Notes under the pieces: model-generated
What the model was told of the DNA's origin: nothing
The model's database searches: none
Seen by the model: only the letters and a program-made list of their open reading frames with translations
Position numbers and translations under genes: made by a program
Assembly: GCF_024586455.1 (NCBI RefSeq)
Contig: NW_026089624.1
Coordinates: 9,887,341 to 9,951,340, forward strand
Direction of reading: 5' to 3'
DNA length: 64,000 nt
Source: Bactrocera neohumeralis
Taxonomy: Eukaryota > Arthropoda > Insecta > Diptera > Tephritidae
Shown: one piece after another, positions 1 to 11,125 of the stretch
Layout of the letters: every line of letters starts with the position of its first letter
How positions within the stretch are numbered: the first letter of the stretch is position 1

Positions 1-621
1 CACACAACCTGTGAAAACTGGCGCACCCTAATACGCCAGCGCAATTCACCATAGCTGTTGACACTTCAACCCAGTTCCCCACACCTGTGCTCCTACCCAC
101 CAAACAAAAAGGATAGACAACAGGAGAGGACTTGCCATTCGATTCGATACTGCGCCGCACATCAACATTCTCCTTTTTCGATCACCAAGTTTTTGCCGTT
201 TGCAACATCTATCTCGCGCGCTACAGTTTGAACGTCGACCGCAAGTTATCTGGCGCGCTATCTACATACGCTGCATTGGTTGCCTAAATAATTTAGACAT
301 TTAATTTTAAGAAAAGGAACCTTTGTATAAGGTTAAATTCCTCTTCAATAAACTATCTTTTATACTACACACTTAAGTGATAAGGTGTTTTCATTTCAAA
401 TGTGCGTGATAACCATTTAGACAATTTAGTGATTCCCAAGGTACTAATGGAGATACATATGTATGTACATATGTATCTATTTGTTACAAGATTATTCAAT
501 TTGCATATAAGTATGTACAAATTACGTCCAGAAACACATAGATTTAAGTGATTTTGTAAATTGTAGCTCGAAAATAAAACAATTATTTTTCAGAGCTAGA
601 ATGTATTTTAGGATTCGTTCC
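1..621. other. Left flank, no gene; possible LTR-like tail
   Basis: No open frame of note. The stretch at about 230-400 is GC-richer than its surroundings and is followed by an AATAAA-type signal (about 346-352), which would suit the end of an LTR or a transcript tail. No LTR partner, primer-binding site or coding part is visible in the window, so this is only a suggestion. Confidence 0.25.
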
Positions 622-659
622 TTAACCCTGGAAAGTCATGCCTCGTCGTTTCGACGACG
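622..659 (+). repeat. piggyBac left end: TTAA, terminal and internal inverted repeat
   Basis: TTAA is at 622-625, the 14-bp terminal repeat at 626-639, and the internal repeat CCTCGTCGTTTCGACGACG at 641-659. The internal repeat is itself nearly palindromic (CGTCG...CGACG). These are the expected transposase-binding sequences. Confidence 0.9.
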
Positions 660-903
660 CGAGTGTTTATTTTACCGCTATCGCACTGTTCCATTGTTTG
701 TACAGTGCCTCTTTTTTTTACAGCGTTAGTCGCCGTTGAGCTGTTCATGTTTGCAGTTGGTTGGCTTCGTGCGATCTGTGTAAGTATCTATTTTATAAAC
801 AAGCGTAGTCGAAAAGACGAACGATGAACTTTGTGTGAGTTTTTCGTTCCGAAGTTATTTTTCTTGTTTTTTATCTGTTTGGTTTGTGCAGTTGTAATAC
901 AAG

Positions 904-2709
904 ATGAGTGGCAGCAAAATTTATACTGACGAAGAACTTGAAAAATTTCTTGCAATGAGCGACGACGAGAATGGATTAGACGATGAGTTAGGGCATGCAA
1001 GTTCTTCAGAAGAAAGAACTGACGATGAGTTAGACAACAGCGAACTAGAATCTGATGCAGAAATCGAAGAAAACGAAAGCTTAGGGGATGCAAGTTCTTC
1101 AGAAGAATCAACTGACCTAGATGAAGATAACATACCTTTACATTTATTGAGAGCCAAGTCAAATATAATTAATTTTGATAAATCTATTTTACGGGGGAAA
1201 AATAAACATAAGTGGTCAACAAAAAATGGAAAATCTTATCGTTATGGTCTAAATGTTGTACATAAAGCTCGAGGACCAACACGCCACTGCAAAAATATAA
1301 CAGACCCACTGAAATGCTTCCAAATGTTCATTACACCAGAGATCGTGGAAGAAATTGTTCAATGGACAAACCTTGAAATTGCTAATCGGCAGTCCATCTT
1401 ACTTGCAACTACAAATGAAGCTCAAAGAAAAGTAACTTCATCAAATGAAATTTCTGCCTTAATTGGACTCTTGGTACTAACAGCAGTCAAGAAAGATCAG
1501 CACCTGTCTGCAGATGAATTGTTTGACAGATCTTATGGTGGAATAACATATATTTCGATAATGACAAAAGCAAGGTTCAAATTTCTTATGTCGTGTCTTC
1601 GATTCGACGATAAATCTGCACGCCTTCAAATAGTTGAAGACAAATTTGCCCCCATTAGAAAAATTTGGGAGATGTTCATTCAAAAGTGCCGGGAAAATTA
1701 TACGCCTGGAGAATACCTTACGATCGACGAGCAACTACTGGCGTTCAGTGGAAAATGTAGCTTCCGGATGTACATTCCAAACAAGCCAGCAAAATATATA
1801 CTCAAAATGGTCATGATATGTGATAGCGGTACAAAGTACATGGTTGATGCTATGCCGTATTTGGGTAAAGGATCAAACAAAACCACCTTTCCACTTGGTG
1901 AGTACTACGTAAAAGAGTTGACTAAAACTGTACATGGTTCAAATAGAAACGTTACAATGGACAACTGGTTTAGTTCGATTCCTCTTGCTAAATCACTGTT
2001 ATGCGAACCATATAAGCTGACAATGGTTGGAACTCTACGTTCTAATAAGCGAGAAACTCCGAGTGAAATGAAAAATGTTAAAGGTCGTAAGTCTAATACG
2101 TCAATGTTTTGCTATGATAATGAGCTGACGCTTCTATCATATAAGCCGAAGCCGAGTAAGGTAATATATTTATTATCATCCTGTAATGAGGAAGGAGCAG
2201 TAAACCCCAAATCAAATAAACCCTACATGATCGAATTTTACAACAAAACGAAAGGAGGCGTTGATACCTTTGACCAAATGTGTAGTGTCATGAGCTGTTC
2301 ACGCAAAACCAACCGATGGCCAATGTGTCAATTTTTTGGTATATTGAACATGGCTTTTATTAACAGCTACATTATTTATTCACACAACGTATTTCAAACA
2401 AATAAAATACCTCTCAGTCGTTCTGCTTTTATGAAAAAATTGCATTCTGCCCTTATTCAAAGTAATTTGACAAACAGACTTGAAGTACCAGCATTGTCTA
2501 CGTCGTTGCGATCAAATATTGAAAGTTTTGTTTCTTTTGATGAAAATGCCACAGATACTAACCGCCTAAAAAATTTAACAAAAAAGAGAAAGATTTGCGC
2601 AATTTGTCCGCCTGCTAAGAGACGGATGACGAAATCTATTTGTGCAAAATGTAAAAAAAGTCTTTGTGCGGAGCATAAAATAGAACTTTGTGCCTCTTGT
2701 ACAAAATGA
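904..2709 (+). CDS. piggyBac transposase, intact, 601 aa
   Basis: This is a cut-and-paste transposase that excises and inserts the element at TTAA sites in the nucleus. The single exon runs ATG to TGA with no break. Residues 1-80 are acidic and Ser-rich, with an imperfect internal duplication (about 30-44 and 61-75, both with ASSSEE). The DDE_Tnp_1_7 core follows, with catalytic aspartates in TIDEQ (D275), TMDNWF (D353) and GGVDTFD (D454). The spacings of 78 and 101 residues equal those of the moth piggyBac enzyme (D268, D346, D447), and the length (601 against 594) is shifted by the same 7 residues. The C-terminus is a cysteine-rich, basic domain from about C565 (CAIC, CAKC, CASC), which in the family binds the element ends and carries nuclear targeting. 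The start is chosen at the first ATG, just before the acidic region. No intron is visible. A canonical piggyBac-lineage enzyme is near certain. Confidence 0.96.
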   Translation: MSGSKIYTDEELEKFLAMSDDENGLDDELGHASSSEERTDDELDNSELESDAEIEENESLGDASSSEESTDLDEDNIPLHLLRAKSNIINFDKSILRGKNKHKWSTKNGKSYRYGLNVVHKARGPTRHCKNITDPLKCFQMFITPEIVEEIVQWTNLEIANRQSILLATTNEAQRKVTSSNEISALIGLLVLTAVKKDQHLSADELFDRSYGGITYISIMTKARFKFLMSCLRFDDKSARLQIVEDKFAPIRKIWEMFIQKCRENYTPGEYLTIDEQLLAFSGKCSFRMYIPNKPAKYILKMVMICDSGTKYMVDAMPYLGKGSNKTTFPLGEYYVKELTKTVHGSNRNVTMDNWFSSIPLAKSLLCEPYKLTMVGTLRSNKRETPSEMKNVKGRKSNTSMFCYDNELTLLSYKPKPSKVIYLLSSCNEEGAVNPKSNKPYMIEFYNKTKGGVDTFDQMCSVMSCSRKTNRWPMCQFFGILNMAFINSYIIYSHNVFQTNKIPLSRSAFMKKLHSALIQSNLTNRLEVPALSTSLRSNIESFVSFDENATDTNRLKNLTKKRKICAICPPAKRRMTKSICAKCKKSLCAEHKIELCASCTK

Positions 2710-3008
2710 GAACTTTCATTCCGTAAAGTATTTTATGTTTTCAGTTAATAGTATTATCTTTATGAAAAAATACCATTCAGTGAAAATATGTTATTAAATT
2801 GTTTAGTTTTTTTAAGTTTCTTAGTTTGTATTTTGTACAAAAGCCGAATGAATCAGAGCTGTGAAAATTTTATTTATTTAATAAAAGATTTAAGAAAAAC
2901 TGTTTGATATTGTTTTATTTAGAAGATATATAAACCAGGTAATGTGAATATATTGATTTTAGTAGGTTTTGATAGGTAGGATAACATATTAAGGACTTTG
3001 AGTAATGC

Positions 3009-3072
3009 CGTCGTCGAATCGACGAGGGATGACCTCTACGTTATAAAAATAGCGATGACCTTCTAGGGTTAA
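3009..3072 (-). repeat. piggyBac right end: internal and terminal inverted repeat, TTAA
   Basis: The internal repeat at 3009-3027 matches the left one at 18 of 19 positions in inverted orientation. A 27-base spacer follows, then the terminal repeat (3055-3068) and TTAA (3069-3072). Confidence 0.9.
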
Positions 3073-3499
3073 ATAAAAACATAATTGAACATATGTTTAG
3101 TAAAAAAAATAAAATTAAACAAAACAATAAATTGATACTTGGTTACAAAATATTCAATCTTTTTATTTACATAAATGTATATGGTTGAAACAAACACAGC
3201 AAAGATTGTCTCTTTTTAAATAATACAATGAAAATTCAATTAAATGAATATGTAGGTAAATGTTCACTATAAAATATTCACTTATATTGATATCTTTTAT
3301 TAATATTCACTTATATTGATGTTAAATTTGATGATATTCATGATTTTGTATGCCTGCCATACAAAATTGCTTCTTATTGCAAAGAAAAACAACCAACTGA
3401 AAATCAGCTGATTGTAAGTTGGTCAACCGTGACGTAGATGCGCAGAACGAACAAAATTTGAACTCGTCATTGCGCAATCTTTGTTTCTATCATTCTTGA
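3073..3499. other. AT-rich intervening DNA, nothing recognised
   Basis: No open frame, repeat end or RNA gene is seen between the piggyBac TTAA and the block shared with 8.4 kb. Confidence 0.5.
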
Positions 3500-3986
3500 G
3501 TGACAGTCACAAAATCTATTACATTTCATTATTCAGAGATGATTTTACACTTGAATGAAAATAAATATGTCAATAACAAATATTAAATTTTCTATAACAT
3601 AGTCAAAAAACATAATTATCAATTAAAATAAAATATATGTTGACTTCATAATATTTACGAAACTTATATAAAATGAATTTATTTGTAAACTTTTCGTGTT
3701 TGAGTTGCTTACAAAGTATGAAAAACGACAATCGATTAATATCTATGATGATCTCTATTCAGTATGTTCAAAATGGCAGACAAGAGTTCTTTTTAGTTTT
3801 GTGACCTGCTAACTATCAGGTCTCAAATTTGAGGCAATGTTTTGAGACTAACGCTAGAGACTGTTTATACTATGTTCAGACCGACATTGAAAAAGTGTCT
3901 TTCAATGAGTGTTTTCGATGAGTTTCCACTGACAACTATCAATAGCGTCATTCTCTTGCTCTTGCAAGATTGCACGATGACACGAA

Positions 3987-5455
3987 ATGCAAAAATCCTA
4001 TGCCTACTTCAGCTTTATCGAGTCTGCGAACTCAGCTGCTACCAACAAACAAGGCAACGGTGAGAAGGATGAGTCATTGCAGCGACCAATTGAGCAGCAC
4101 CACAAGCAGAGCTTACAAAAAGCAAAGGCAGAAGAGAACGGCAGTCAACAACGGCCAGCAGCAAACGTCATCACACCAACAACTAAGCAGGTACCAGCAA
4201 GTACGCAGGCAGCGAAGAACAACATAAAGCAAGGTGAGAATGTATCAATAAAAAGGCCAGCATTGACATTGGCATTGACCGCTACATTAACATAAAAAGG
4301 AAATTAAGTCCTTCAAGGTCAGCGGTCAATCTAAAAAAATTTCAAGGCGGTACACCAATTAAGAATAAACCGGAAGTTTTAAATGGCAATAGATTTACCT
4401 TACTAAGCAATGGATCAGACGACGATGCGAAGGGTACCACCACAGTCGTTAATGCCAAACTACCTCCAATATATCTGCGCGAGCGTAACAGTAATGCTCT
4501 CGTTGCTGAATTAAATAAAATTGTAGGTACTAACAATTTTCATATAGCGCCTTTGAAAAAAGGCAATATAGATGAAACAAAAATTCAGTCTTACACTGAA
4601 AAAAGTTTTATGGATAGGTATAGTTAAATTTTTGTCAAATAAAAACAAGAATTATTATTCGTATCAACTGAAAAGCTCTAAGGGCCTAGTTGTTGTAATC
4701 AAGGGTATAGAGTCCGCCGTAGACTCTAGGGAAGTCAAAGAAGCATTGGAAAAATGCGGTTTTGGAATTAATACAGTTGTAAATATATTTAATAGAAACA
4801 AAGTACCACAGCCAATGTTTAAAATTAAATTGTTGCCGAACACAAATCAACATAAAAAAATTAAACACATCCAATATAATATATAATTTGAAATATTTGC
4901 TACATGGTAGGGTAACTGTGGAAGAACCACATAAAAGAAACGGACCGGTACAATGTACTAACTGCCAAGAATATGGGCATAACAAATCAGACCGCTCTCA
5001 ACGCAGTGTTTGTGTGGTATGTGGTGATTTACATCCCACTTGTAATCGCACCCTTAAGAAAGAAGAATTAAATAAAAAATGCAGCAATTGCGGAGGAAAT
5101 CACACTGCTAACTACAGAGGTTGCCCTGTATATAAAGATTTGAAATCGAAGTTGTCACAGGGCATTCAAGCACGTCGTAACCAAATGTTACAAACACCCC
5201 GTACTTCAGAAAAAAGTTCAAATCCTACATATTACTTCTAACAATAGTAATATGCAAGGAAGCTATGCAAATGTGGTGAAAGACAACACTGTGCAAATGC
5301 AACTGCCGCAAAATCTTCCAAACGGAGGTATTGAAACAATGATTATAAGTCTTACACAGTGTATGACACAATTTATGTCTACCATGCAAAACATGATTCA
5401 AGATTTAATAAAATCACAAAATCAAATGCTGCAAAATTTATTATGCAAAAAATGA
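3987..5455 (+). pseudogene. Jockey-type gag (ORF1), broken into frames
   Basis: ORF1 proteins of this group bind the element RNA. The pieces in order are: an N-terminal Gln/Lys-rich segment (3987-4295, from MQKSYAYF); a continuation in another frame to about 4627, with PPIYLRER typical of the start of the folded region; an RRM-like region (4572-4886, around GLVVVIKGIESAVDSREVKE); zinc knuckles (4888-5241) with CTNCQEYGH, CVVCGDLHP and CSNCGGNH; and a C-terminal Met/Gln-rich helix (5252-5455). At least three frame changes or stops separate them. The last frame ends in TGA overlapping the pol ATG (ATGA at 5452-5455). The family assignment is strong; exact joins are not certain. Confidence 0.85.
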
Positions 5456-8080
5456 GCTTACTAAATATCTGTATATGGAATGCTAACGGTGTTAACCAAC
5501 ATAAATTAGAGATTATCAGAATTCTGTCTGAAAAGAATATAGATGTAATGCTTATTTCAGAAACTCATCTAACAAATAAAAATAATTTCAATATACCGGA
5601 ATTTAGACTGTATGTTACAAATCGTCCGAATGGAAAAGCGCATGGTGGAACGGCAGTATGGATTAGAAATCGTTTAAACCACTATGCTCTAGAATCTCAT
5701 TCTACACCACAGTTACAAGCTACAACAATACGGATCACTAAAAAATCGGGGTTGTGACCTAAATCTCACGGCTATATACTGTCCACCTCGTTTTAAAATT
5801 ACAGAAGTCGAATTTAAAGACTTTTTTGGAACACTAGGTCAAAGATTTCTACCAGATGGAGATTACAACGCAAAACATACGTACTGGGGCTGGGGTTCTC
5901 GTCCTATTAATCCGAAAGGAGAATCGTAAGAAAATAATAGATTTAATTGATTTTGCTGTAATCAAAAATATAGATAGATCGCACATAACAGCTGATATGT
6001 ACATGTACTGATCTATCTTCTGATCACTCTCCTGTACTAATAAAGTTATGTAAACAACCCATATTCGTTAATCCAAAAGTGGATCTAACTTCTTATAAAA
6101 CGAATTGGCTAAAATACAAAAAATACGTCAGTAGCCACATTAATATTGAGTACAAACTAAATACAGCAAGAGATATTGATGAAAGCATAAGAGAAGAATA
6201 TAATAACCAGAGCAGCTGTCTTAGCAACACCAAATAAAAGCTATAAGCCGCTTGGTTTCAGAAAAATCTCTAACAGAGAAATAGAAATGCTTGCAAATGA
6301 AAAAAGCCGTGCAAGACGTGAATGGCAGATAAATCGTTCCCCTTCCACTCAGCTTCAATTAAAATCTGCTGTACGTAAATTAAAAAAGCGCTTAAACGTG
6401 AGGAAGAATTGAACACCGAAATGTATATAAAGAAGCTGTGTCCAAATTCAAACAAGCAAAATTCCCTTTGGAAAGCCCAAAAGTCCATGAAGCCACCAAC
6501 TGACTCCAACATGCCTATACGAGACTTGGGTGGAAATTGGGCTCGAAGTGACGAGGAAAAGGCTAATTGCTTTGGAAATCACCTAGAAAAGGTATTTCAA
6601 CCCAATTTGCCAAAGAACAACTTTAAGCTGTCAATCTTACCCAACACAGCTAAAGAGTCGCTCGAGTCTCTTAAGACTTCACCTTCTGAAATTATTGGTA
6701 TCATCAAAGAACTTAATCCAAAAAAGTCGCCGGGACATGATAAAATTCCCCCAAAAATGCTAATTGGGTTACCAATTATTGCTGTAGAGGTGCTCTCTTT
6801 GCTCTTCAATGCAATTCTTAGTTTCGGATACTATCCAATTTCATGGAAAAAGTCACAGATTATCTTGATAGATAAGCCTGGGAAAGACTTAACACAGCCG
6901 TCTTCATACAGACCAATCAGTCTTCTACCCTGTCTTTCAAACGTATTTGAAAAGTAATACTATCAAAGATGTCTATTTTCCTCCACGAAAATAATACAAT
7001 ACCAATGCATCAATTCGGTTTTCGTGCGAAACATGGCACAATAGAGCAGGTAAATAGAATTACTAATGAGATAAGAAAAGCATTTGAGCACAGGGAGTAC
7101 TGTTCAGCAATATTTCTAGATGTAGCTCAGGCGTTTGATAAGGTGTGGCACGAAGGTCTTTTATATAAGATTAAAAACAATTCTACCTTTAGAATTGGAG
7201 TCTTATTTAAAAAATAGAAAAGTTATGGCAAAAGTGGGAGATTTCATATCTGATGAACGACAGATAAGGGCTGGTGTACCCCAGGGCAGTGTTTTAGGCC
7301 CAACACTGTACATCATATATACAGCAGATCTTCCAACAGCTAATAATGTATTAATTTCAACTTTTGCGGACGACACAGCTATAGTGAGCCGTAACAAATG
7401 CCACATTTTAGCATCAAGAATACTAGCGAAGCATTTAAGATCTGTCGAAGAATGGCTAGCGATCTGGCGTATTAATGTGAATGAACAAAGGTGTAAGCAT
7501 ATTACATTTTCGCTAAGACCAAAAATGTGCCCGGCAGTAAAAATAAACAATATTTTAGTACCCCAAGCGGACGAAGTAACATATCTTGGTATTCACCTAG
7601 ATAGAAGGCTCACATGGAGAAAACACATCTCTAGTAAAATAACATGAATGAAGATTAGAGCTGCAAATTTAAATTTGCTTTTAAATAAAAACTCCAAACT
7701 TAGCCTAGACAACAAAGTGCTTTTATATAATGCGGCCATAAAGTCGATTTGGATGTATGGCATTCTACTGTGGGTACGACCTGTGCAACTAATATTGATA
7801 TATTACAAAGGTTTCAATCAAAAATGCTTAAACCAATCCTCGCGTTCACCGTGGAACATGCGTAACGAAAATATCCATAAAGACCTTGGTACCCTATGGT
7901 AAAGAAAGAAGTAGAAGACAGCAGAATTAAATATATATCTAAACTCCGAGATCACCCAAACCCTTTGGCTTATGCTTTGGTACATTCCTGCGATCAAACA
8001 CGCCTTAAAAGAAGAGACATGCCTGCATATTAAAGAGCAACGTATCACCAAAACAGCTCAATCACTTGCTTGAGCCTGTC
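5452..8080 (+). pseudogene. Jockey-type pol (endonuclease plus reverse transcriptase), decayed
   Basis: ORF2 nicks target DNA and copies the RNA in place. The apurinic-type endonuclease begins at 5452 (LNICIWNANGVNQ, then LISETHL). The frame stops at 5755 and the rest of the domain (about 5757-5930, with DYNAKHTYWG) is shortened and shifted. Reverse transcriptase pieces follow: LNPKKSPGHDKIPPKML and SYRPISLLPCLSNVFEK (6409-6957), FGFRAKHGTIEQ with AIFLDVAQAFDKVWH (6969-7217), then GVPQGSVLGP and the catalytic FADDTA (7135-7647), and the thumb region (7648-7902). At least four breaks are seen. This is clearly Jockey superfamily, close to fly Jockey types. Confidence 0.88.
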
Positions 8081-8160
8081 TAGTTTTTAAATAGATTTAA
8101 GATTTTATAACTTATTGTTAGGCTTTAAGAAAAAGCAGATCCAATAAATAAAATAATTAA

Positions 8161-8410
8161 AAAATAAATTATTAATTTGATGACTTCTTTTGTAATGTGA
8201 TGCTTAGTAGTATTAATTTTCAATTAAAAATATTTTTTAAATTTATTAATTGAGAGCTAAAAGGCTTAATTCATTTTATTAACTACTGAAGTTCAAAAGT
8301 CAGTTGTTTTACCGTGCGATTCTGTACTGTGATACAGTCTCATGTCTCTAAATTTGAGATTTTAAGTTACAGACAATTTTTGAGACTTGAGACGATTTTG
8401 CTATTCTATA
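8161..8410. other. Spacer between the two Jockey-type copies
   Basis: About 250 bases of AT-rich DNA without ORF. It contains short inverted GAGAC/GTCTC-like words but no clear element ends. Confidence 0.4.
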
Positions 8411-9941
8411 AGTAACAGTCACAATATCTATTACATTTCATTATTCAGAGATGTTTTTACACTTGAATGAAAATAAATATGTCGATAACAAATATTAAAT
8501 TTTCTATAACATAGTCAAAAAACATAATTATCAATTAAAATAAAATATATGTTGACTTTGTTTCATAATATTTACGAAATTTATGTAAAATGAATTTATT
8601 TTTAAACTTTTCGTGTTTGAGTTGCTTACAAAATATAAAAAACGACAATCGATTAATATCTATGATGATCTCTATTCAGTATATTCCAAATGGCAGACAA
8701 GAGTTCTTTTTAGTTTTGTGACCTGCTAACTATCTGGTCTCAAATTTGAGGCAATATTTTGAGACTAACGCTAGAGACTGTTTATACTATGTTCGGACCG
8801 ACATTGGAAATGTGTGTTTCAATGTGTGTTTTCGATGAGTTTCCACTGACAACTATTAATAGCGGCATTCTCTTGCTCCTGCAAGATTGCACGATGACAC
8901 GAAATGCAAAAATCCTATGCCTACTTCAGCTTTGTCGAGCCTGCGAATTCAGCTCCTACCAACAAACAAGGCAACGGTGAGAAGTATGAGTCATCGCAGC
9001 GACCAATTGAGCAGCACCATAAGCATAGCTTACAAAAGGCAAAAGCAGAAGAGAACGGCAGTCAACAACGGCCAGCAGCAAACGTGATCACACCAACAAC
9101 TAAGCAGGTACCAGCAAGTACGCAGGCAGCGAAGAACAACATAAAGCAAGGTGAGAATGTACCAATAAAAAAGGCCAGTCTGTACAAACTGGCAGCGACC
9201 GCTACATTAACGTAAAAAGGAAATTAAGTCCTTCAAGGTCAGCGGTCAATCCATAAAACATTTCAAGGCGGTACACCAATTAAGAATAAACCGGAAGTTT
9301 TAAATGGCAATAGATTTGCCTTACTAAGCAATGGATCAGACGTCGATGCGAAGGGTACCACCACAGTCGTTAATGCCAAACCACCTCCAATATATCTGCG
9401 CGAGCGTAGCAGTAATGCTCTCGTTGCTGAATTAAGTAAAATTGCAGGTACTAACAATTTTCATATAGCGCCTTTGAAACAAGGCAATATAGATGAAACA
9501 AAAATTCAGTCCTACACTGAAAAAATATGGATATAGTTTAATTTTTGTCAAATAAAAACAAGAATTATTATTCGTATCAACTGAAAAGCTCTAAGGGCCT
9601 AGTTGTTGTAATCAAGGGTATAGAGTCCGCCGTAGACTCTAGGGAAGTCAAAGAAGCATTGGAAAAATGCGGTTTTGGAATTAATACAGTTGTAAATATA
9701 TTTAATAGAAACAAAGTACCACAGCCAATGTTTAGAATTTAATTGTTGCCGAACACAAATCAACACAAAAAACTTAAACACATCCAATATAATATATAAT
9801 TTGAAGTGTTTGCTGCATCGTAGAGTAACTTTGGAAGAATCACATAAAAGAAACGGACCGGTACAATGTACTAACTGCCAAGAATATGGGCATAATAAAT
9901 CAGACCGCTCTCTACGCAGTGTTTGTGTGGTATGTGGTGAT
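8411..9941 (+). mobile_element. Jockey-type LINE, copy 2 (5' part, cut by assembly gap)
   Basis: This block repeats 3500-5021 almost base for base: same 5' leader, same gag pieces and same zinc knuckle (CTNCQEYGH). It ends at the run of Ns inside the second knuckle. It has its own small differences, so it is not an exact assembly duplicate. The rest of the copy is missing behind the gap. Confidence 0.85.
8904..9941 (+). pseudogene. Jockey-type gag, copy 2, broken and truncated by gap
   Basis: The pieces match copy 1: N-terminal segment (8904-9215), a middle part in another frame, RRM-like region (9545-9742) and the knuckle start (9801-9941). The frame breaks lie at or near the same places as in copy 1, which suggests the two copies were already damaged before they were duplicated. 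Confidence 0.8.
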
Positions 9942-10041
9942 NNNNNNNNNNNNNNNNNNNNNNNNNNNNNNNNNNNNNNNNNNNNNNNNNNNNNNNNNNN
10001 NNNNNNNNNNNNNNNNNNNNNNNNNNNNNNNNNNNNNNNNN
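9942..10041. other. Assembly gap of 100 N
   Basis: Exactly 100 Ns, the usual placeholder for a gap of unknown size. Any frame drawn across it is meaningless. Confidence 0.99.
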
Positions 10042-11100
10042 GACACTTTATATATATTTATTGCTATTAACAATTTTTTAGATTTTTTATATATCGGGTT
10101 TAAATTTTATTTGCTTATTAAGATTTTTATTAATATTAATATTTTTTTATATATCGGGTAATTATTATAATACTTAAAATTTATTTGGCCGATATTTATT
10201 GCTATGCAATATTTTTAATACATTGGGTAGTTATAATTTTTATGTAAGCTTAAAATTAACTTACAGGAGTATCAGCATCAACTTTGTCATTCTCTTTGGA
10301 TGGTCCACTTGGTCCTGTTTGAAGCGTTAGTCCTCTACTGGGGGGTGGATGACGTCACTCCAGGCGTTGATTTGGCGGCTTCTTGTTTCAGTTGCCCACT
10401 TTATTAGTATTTTTAATTTGATTTGTCAAACACTTAGCTTTATTGTTTAACAAATCTTAAGATATGTCACGACACTTGACGCGCTTTTTTGTTTTTGCGG
10501 TGTTTTTTGGGTCCACTTGTAATTAAATTTCCGAACAAGGTTTTAAATACTGTTTTTAATGACTTATGTCAAACTCGACTGAACTTTTCATAAAAATTAA
10601 ATTCCGTCGTTTATCCTTCCGGATAATGATATTTGTGCGTACAGATTCACTTTAATACTTTTGGTGTAGGCAACTTCAAGTTGTTTAAAGCTCTCGGGCG
10701 CCAGTTAATGGTTGCCACCAGATGATTAATAACACGCTGTTTGGAATGGTGAAGTTGAACTCAACTTTCTTTATTAAACACATTTCTATTATACAGAATT
10801 TGCTTATTTACTATAAACTTACATATGTACGAGTTCTTACTTACCAGTACTTATTTGTATATACTCTATAATGATAACGTAAGCAATAATTATAGCAAAA
10901 CAGCAAACCTCATTTTGGTCGAGAAATGGCTTACATTGCGGCGGCACGGCTTCCGTTCTGGTTTAGTGCCGACGAAATGTGCTGTTGTTGTAAATTTTTG
11001 AAATTAACTTTATTGAGCAATGATATTGTATATTTACAAAATATTGCTGAATTGAGTAATATCGGTATATTTTGCTAGCTACGACAACTTTGTTGTTGTA
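10042..11100 (-). other. No clear gene; possible minus-strand LTR and leader
   Basis: On the minus strand the stretch 10690-10800 reads as an AATAAA-type signal, then a boundary, then TGGCGCCCGAGAGC, which has the look of a primer-binding site following an LTR. Further along (about 10270-10370) a proline/serine-rich coding-like stretch ends in CCT followed by GTAAGT, a good splice donor. No second LTR or pol in this orientation is visible, so the call is weak. The rest is AT-rich with nothing recognised. Confidence 0.3.
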
Positions 11101-11125
11101 CATTGGCAAAAGGTTACACACCTAA

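Larger units (their letters stand above)
622..3072 (+). mobile_element. Complete piggyBac transposon (TTAA-flanked, intact ORF)
   Basis: The element runs from 626 to 3068 between TTAA at 622-625 and TTAA at 3069-3072, the target duplication diagnostic of piggyBac. Terminal repeats are CCCTGGAAAGTCAT on the left and, reverse-complemented, CCCTAGAAGGTCAT on the right. Nineteen-base internal repeats lie 1 base inside the left repeat and 27 bases inside the right one. This asymmetric layout parallels the classic moth piggyBac, with its 13-bp terminal repeat, 19-bp internal repeat, and short left and long right spacers. One uninterrupted transposase gene fills the middle. All parts needed for self-mobilisation appear present, so this is a candidate autonomous copy; activity itself cannot be read from sequence. 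Confidence 0.95.
3500..8160 (+). mobile_element. Jockey-type LINE, copy 1, decayed, with gag and pol
   Basis: This is a non-LTR retrotransposon with a gag-like ORF1 (3987-5455) and a pol ORF2 (5452 to about 8080) with endonuclease and reverse transcriptase, ending in an AATAAA-rich tail at about 8140-8160. Its 5' part (from about 3500) is repeated nearly identically at 8411-9941. The true 5' end could be anywhere near the start of that shared block, since the shared block may include flanking DNA. Several frameshifts and stops make it non-autonomous now. Confidence 0.85.

Noticed and set aside
921..1157. Minus-strand frame opposite the acidic start of the piggyBac transposase
   Set aside because: Ser-rich text is only the reverse reading of the Asp/Glu/Ser repeats; no independent support.
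4342..4536. Minus-strand frame, also seen at 9263-9457
   Set aside because: Conserved only because it lies opposite the Jockey-type gag; the plus strand carries the known motifs.
9801..10161. Frames running through the N run
   Set aside because: They cross the assembly gap, so the translation is not real.
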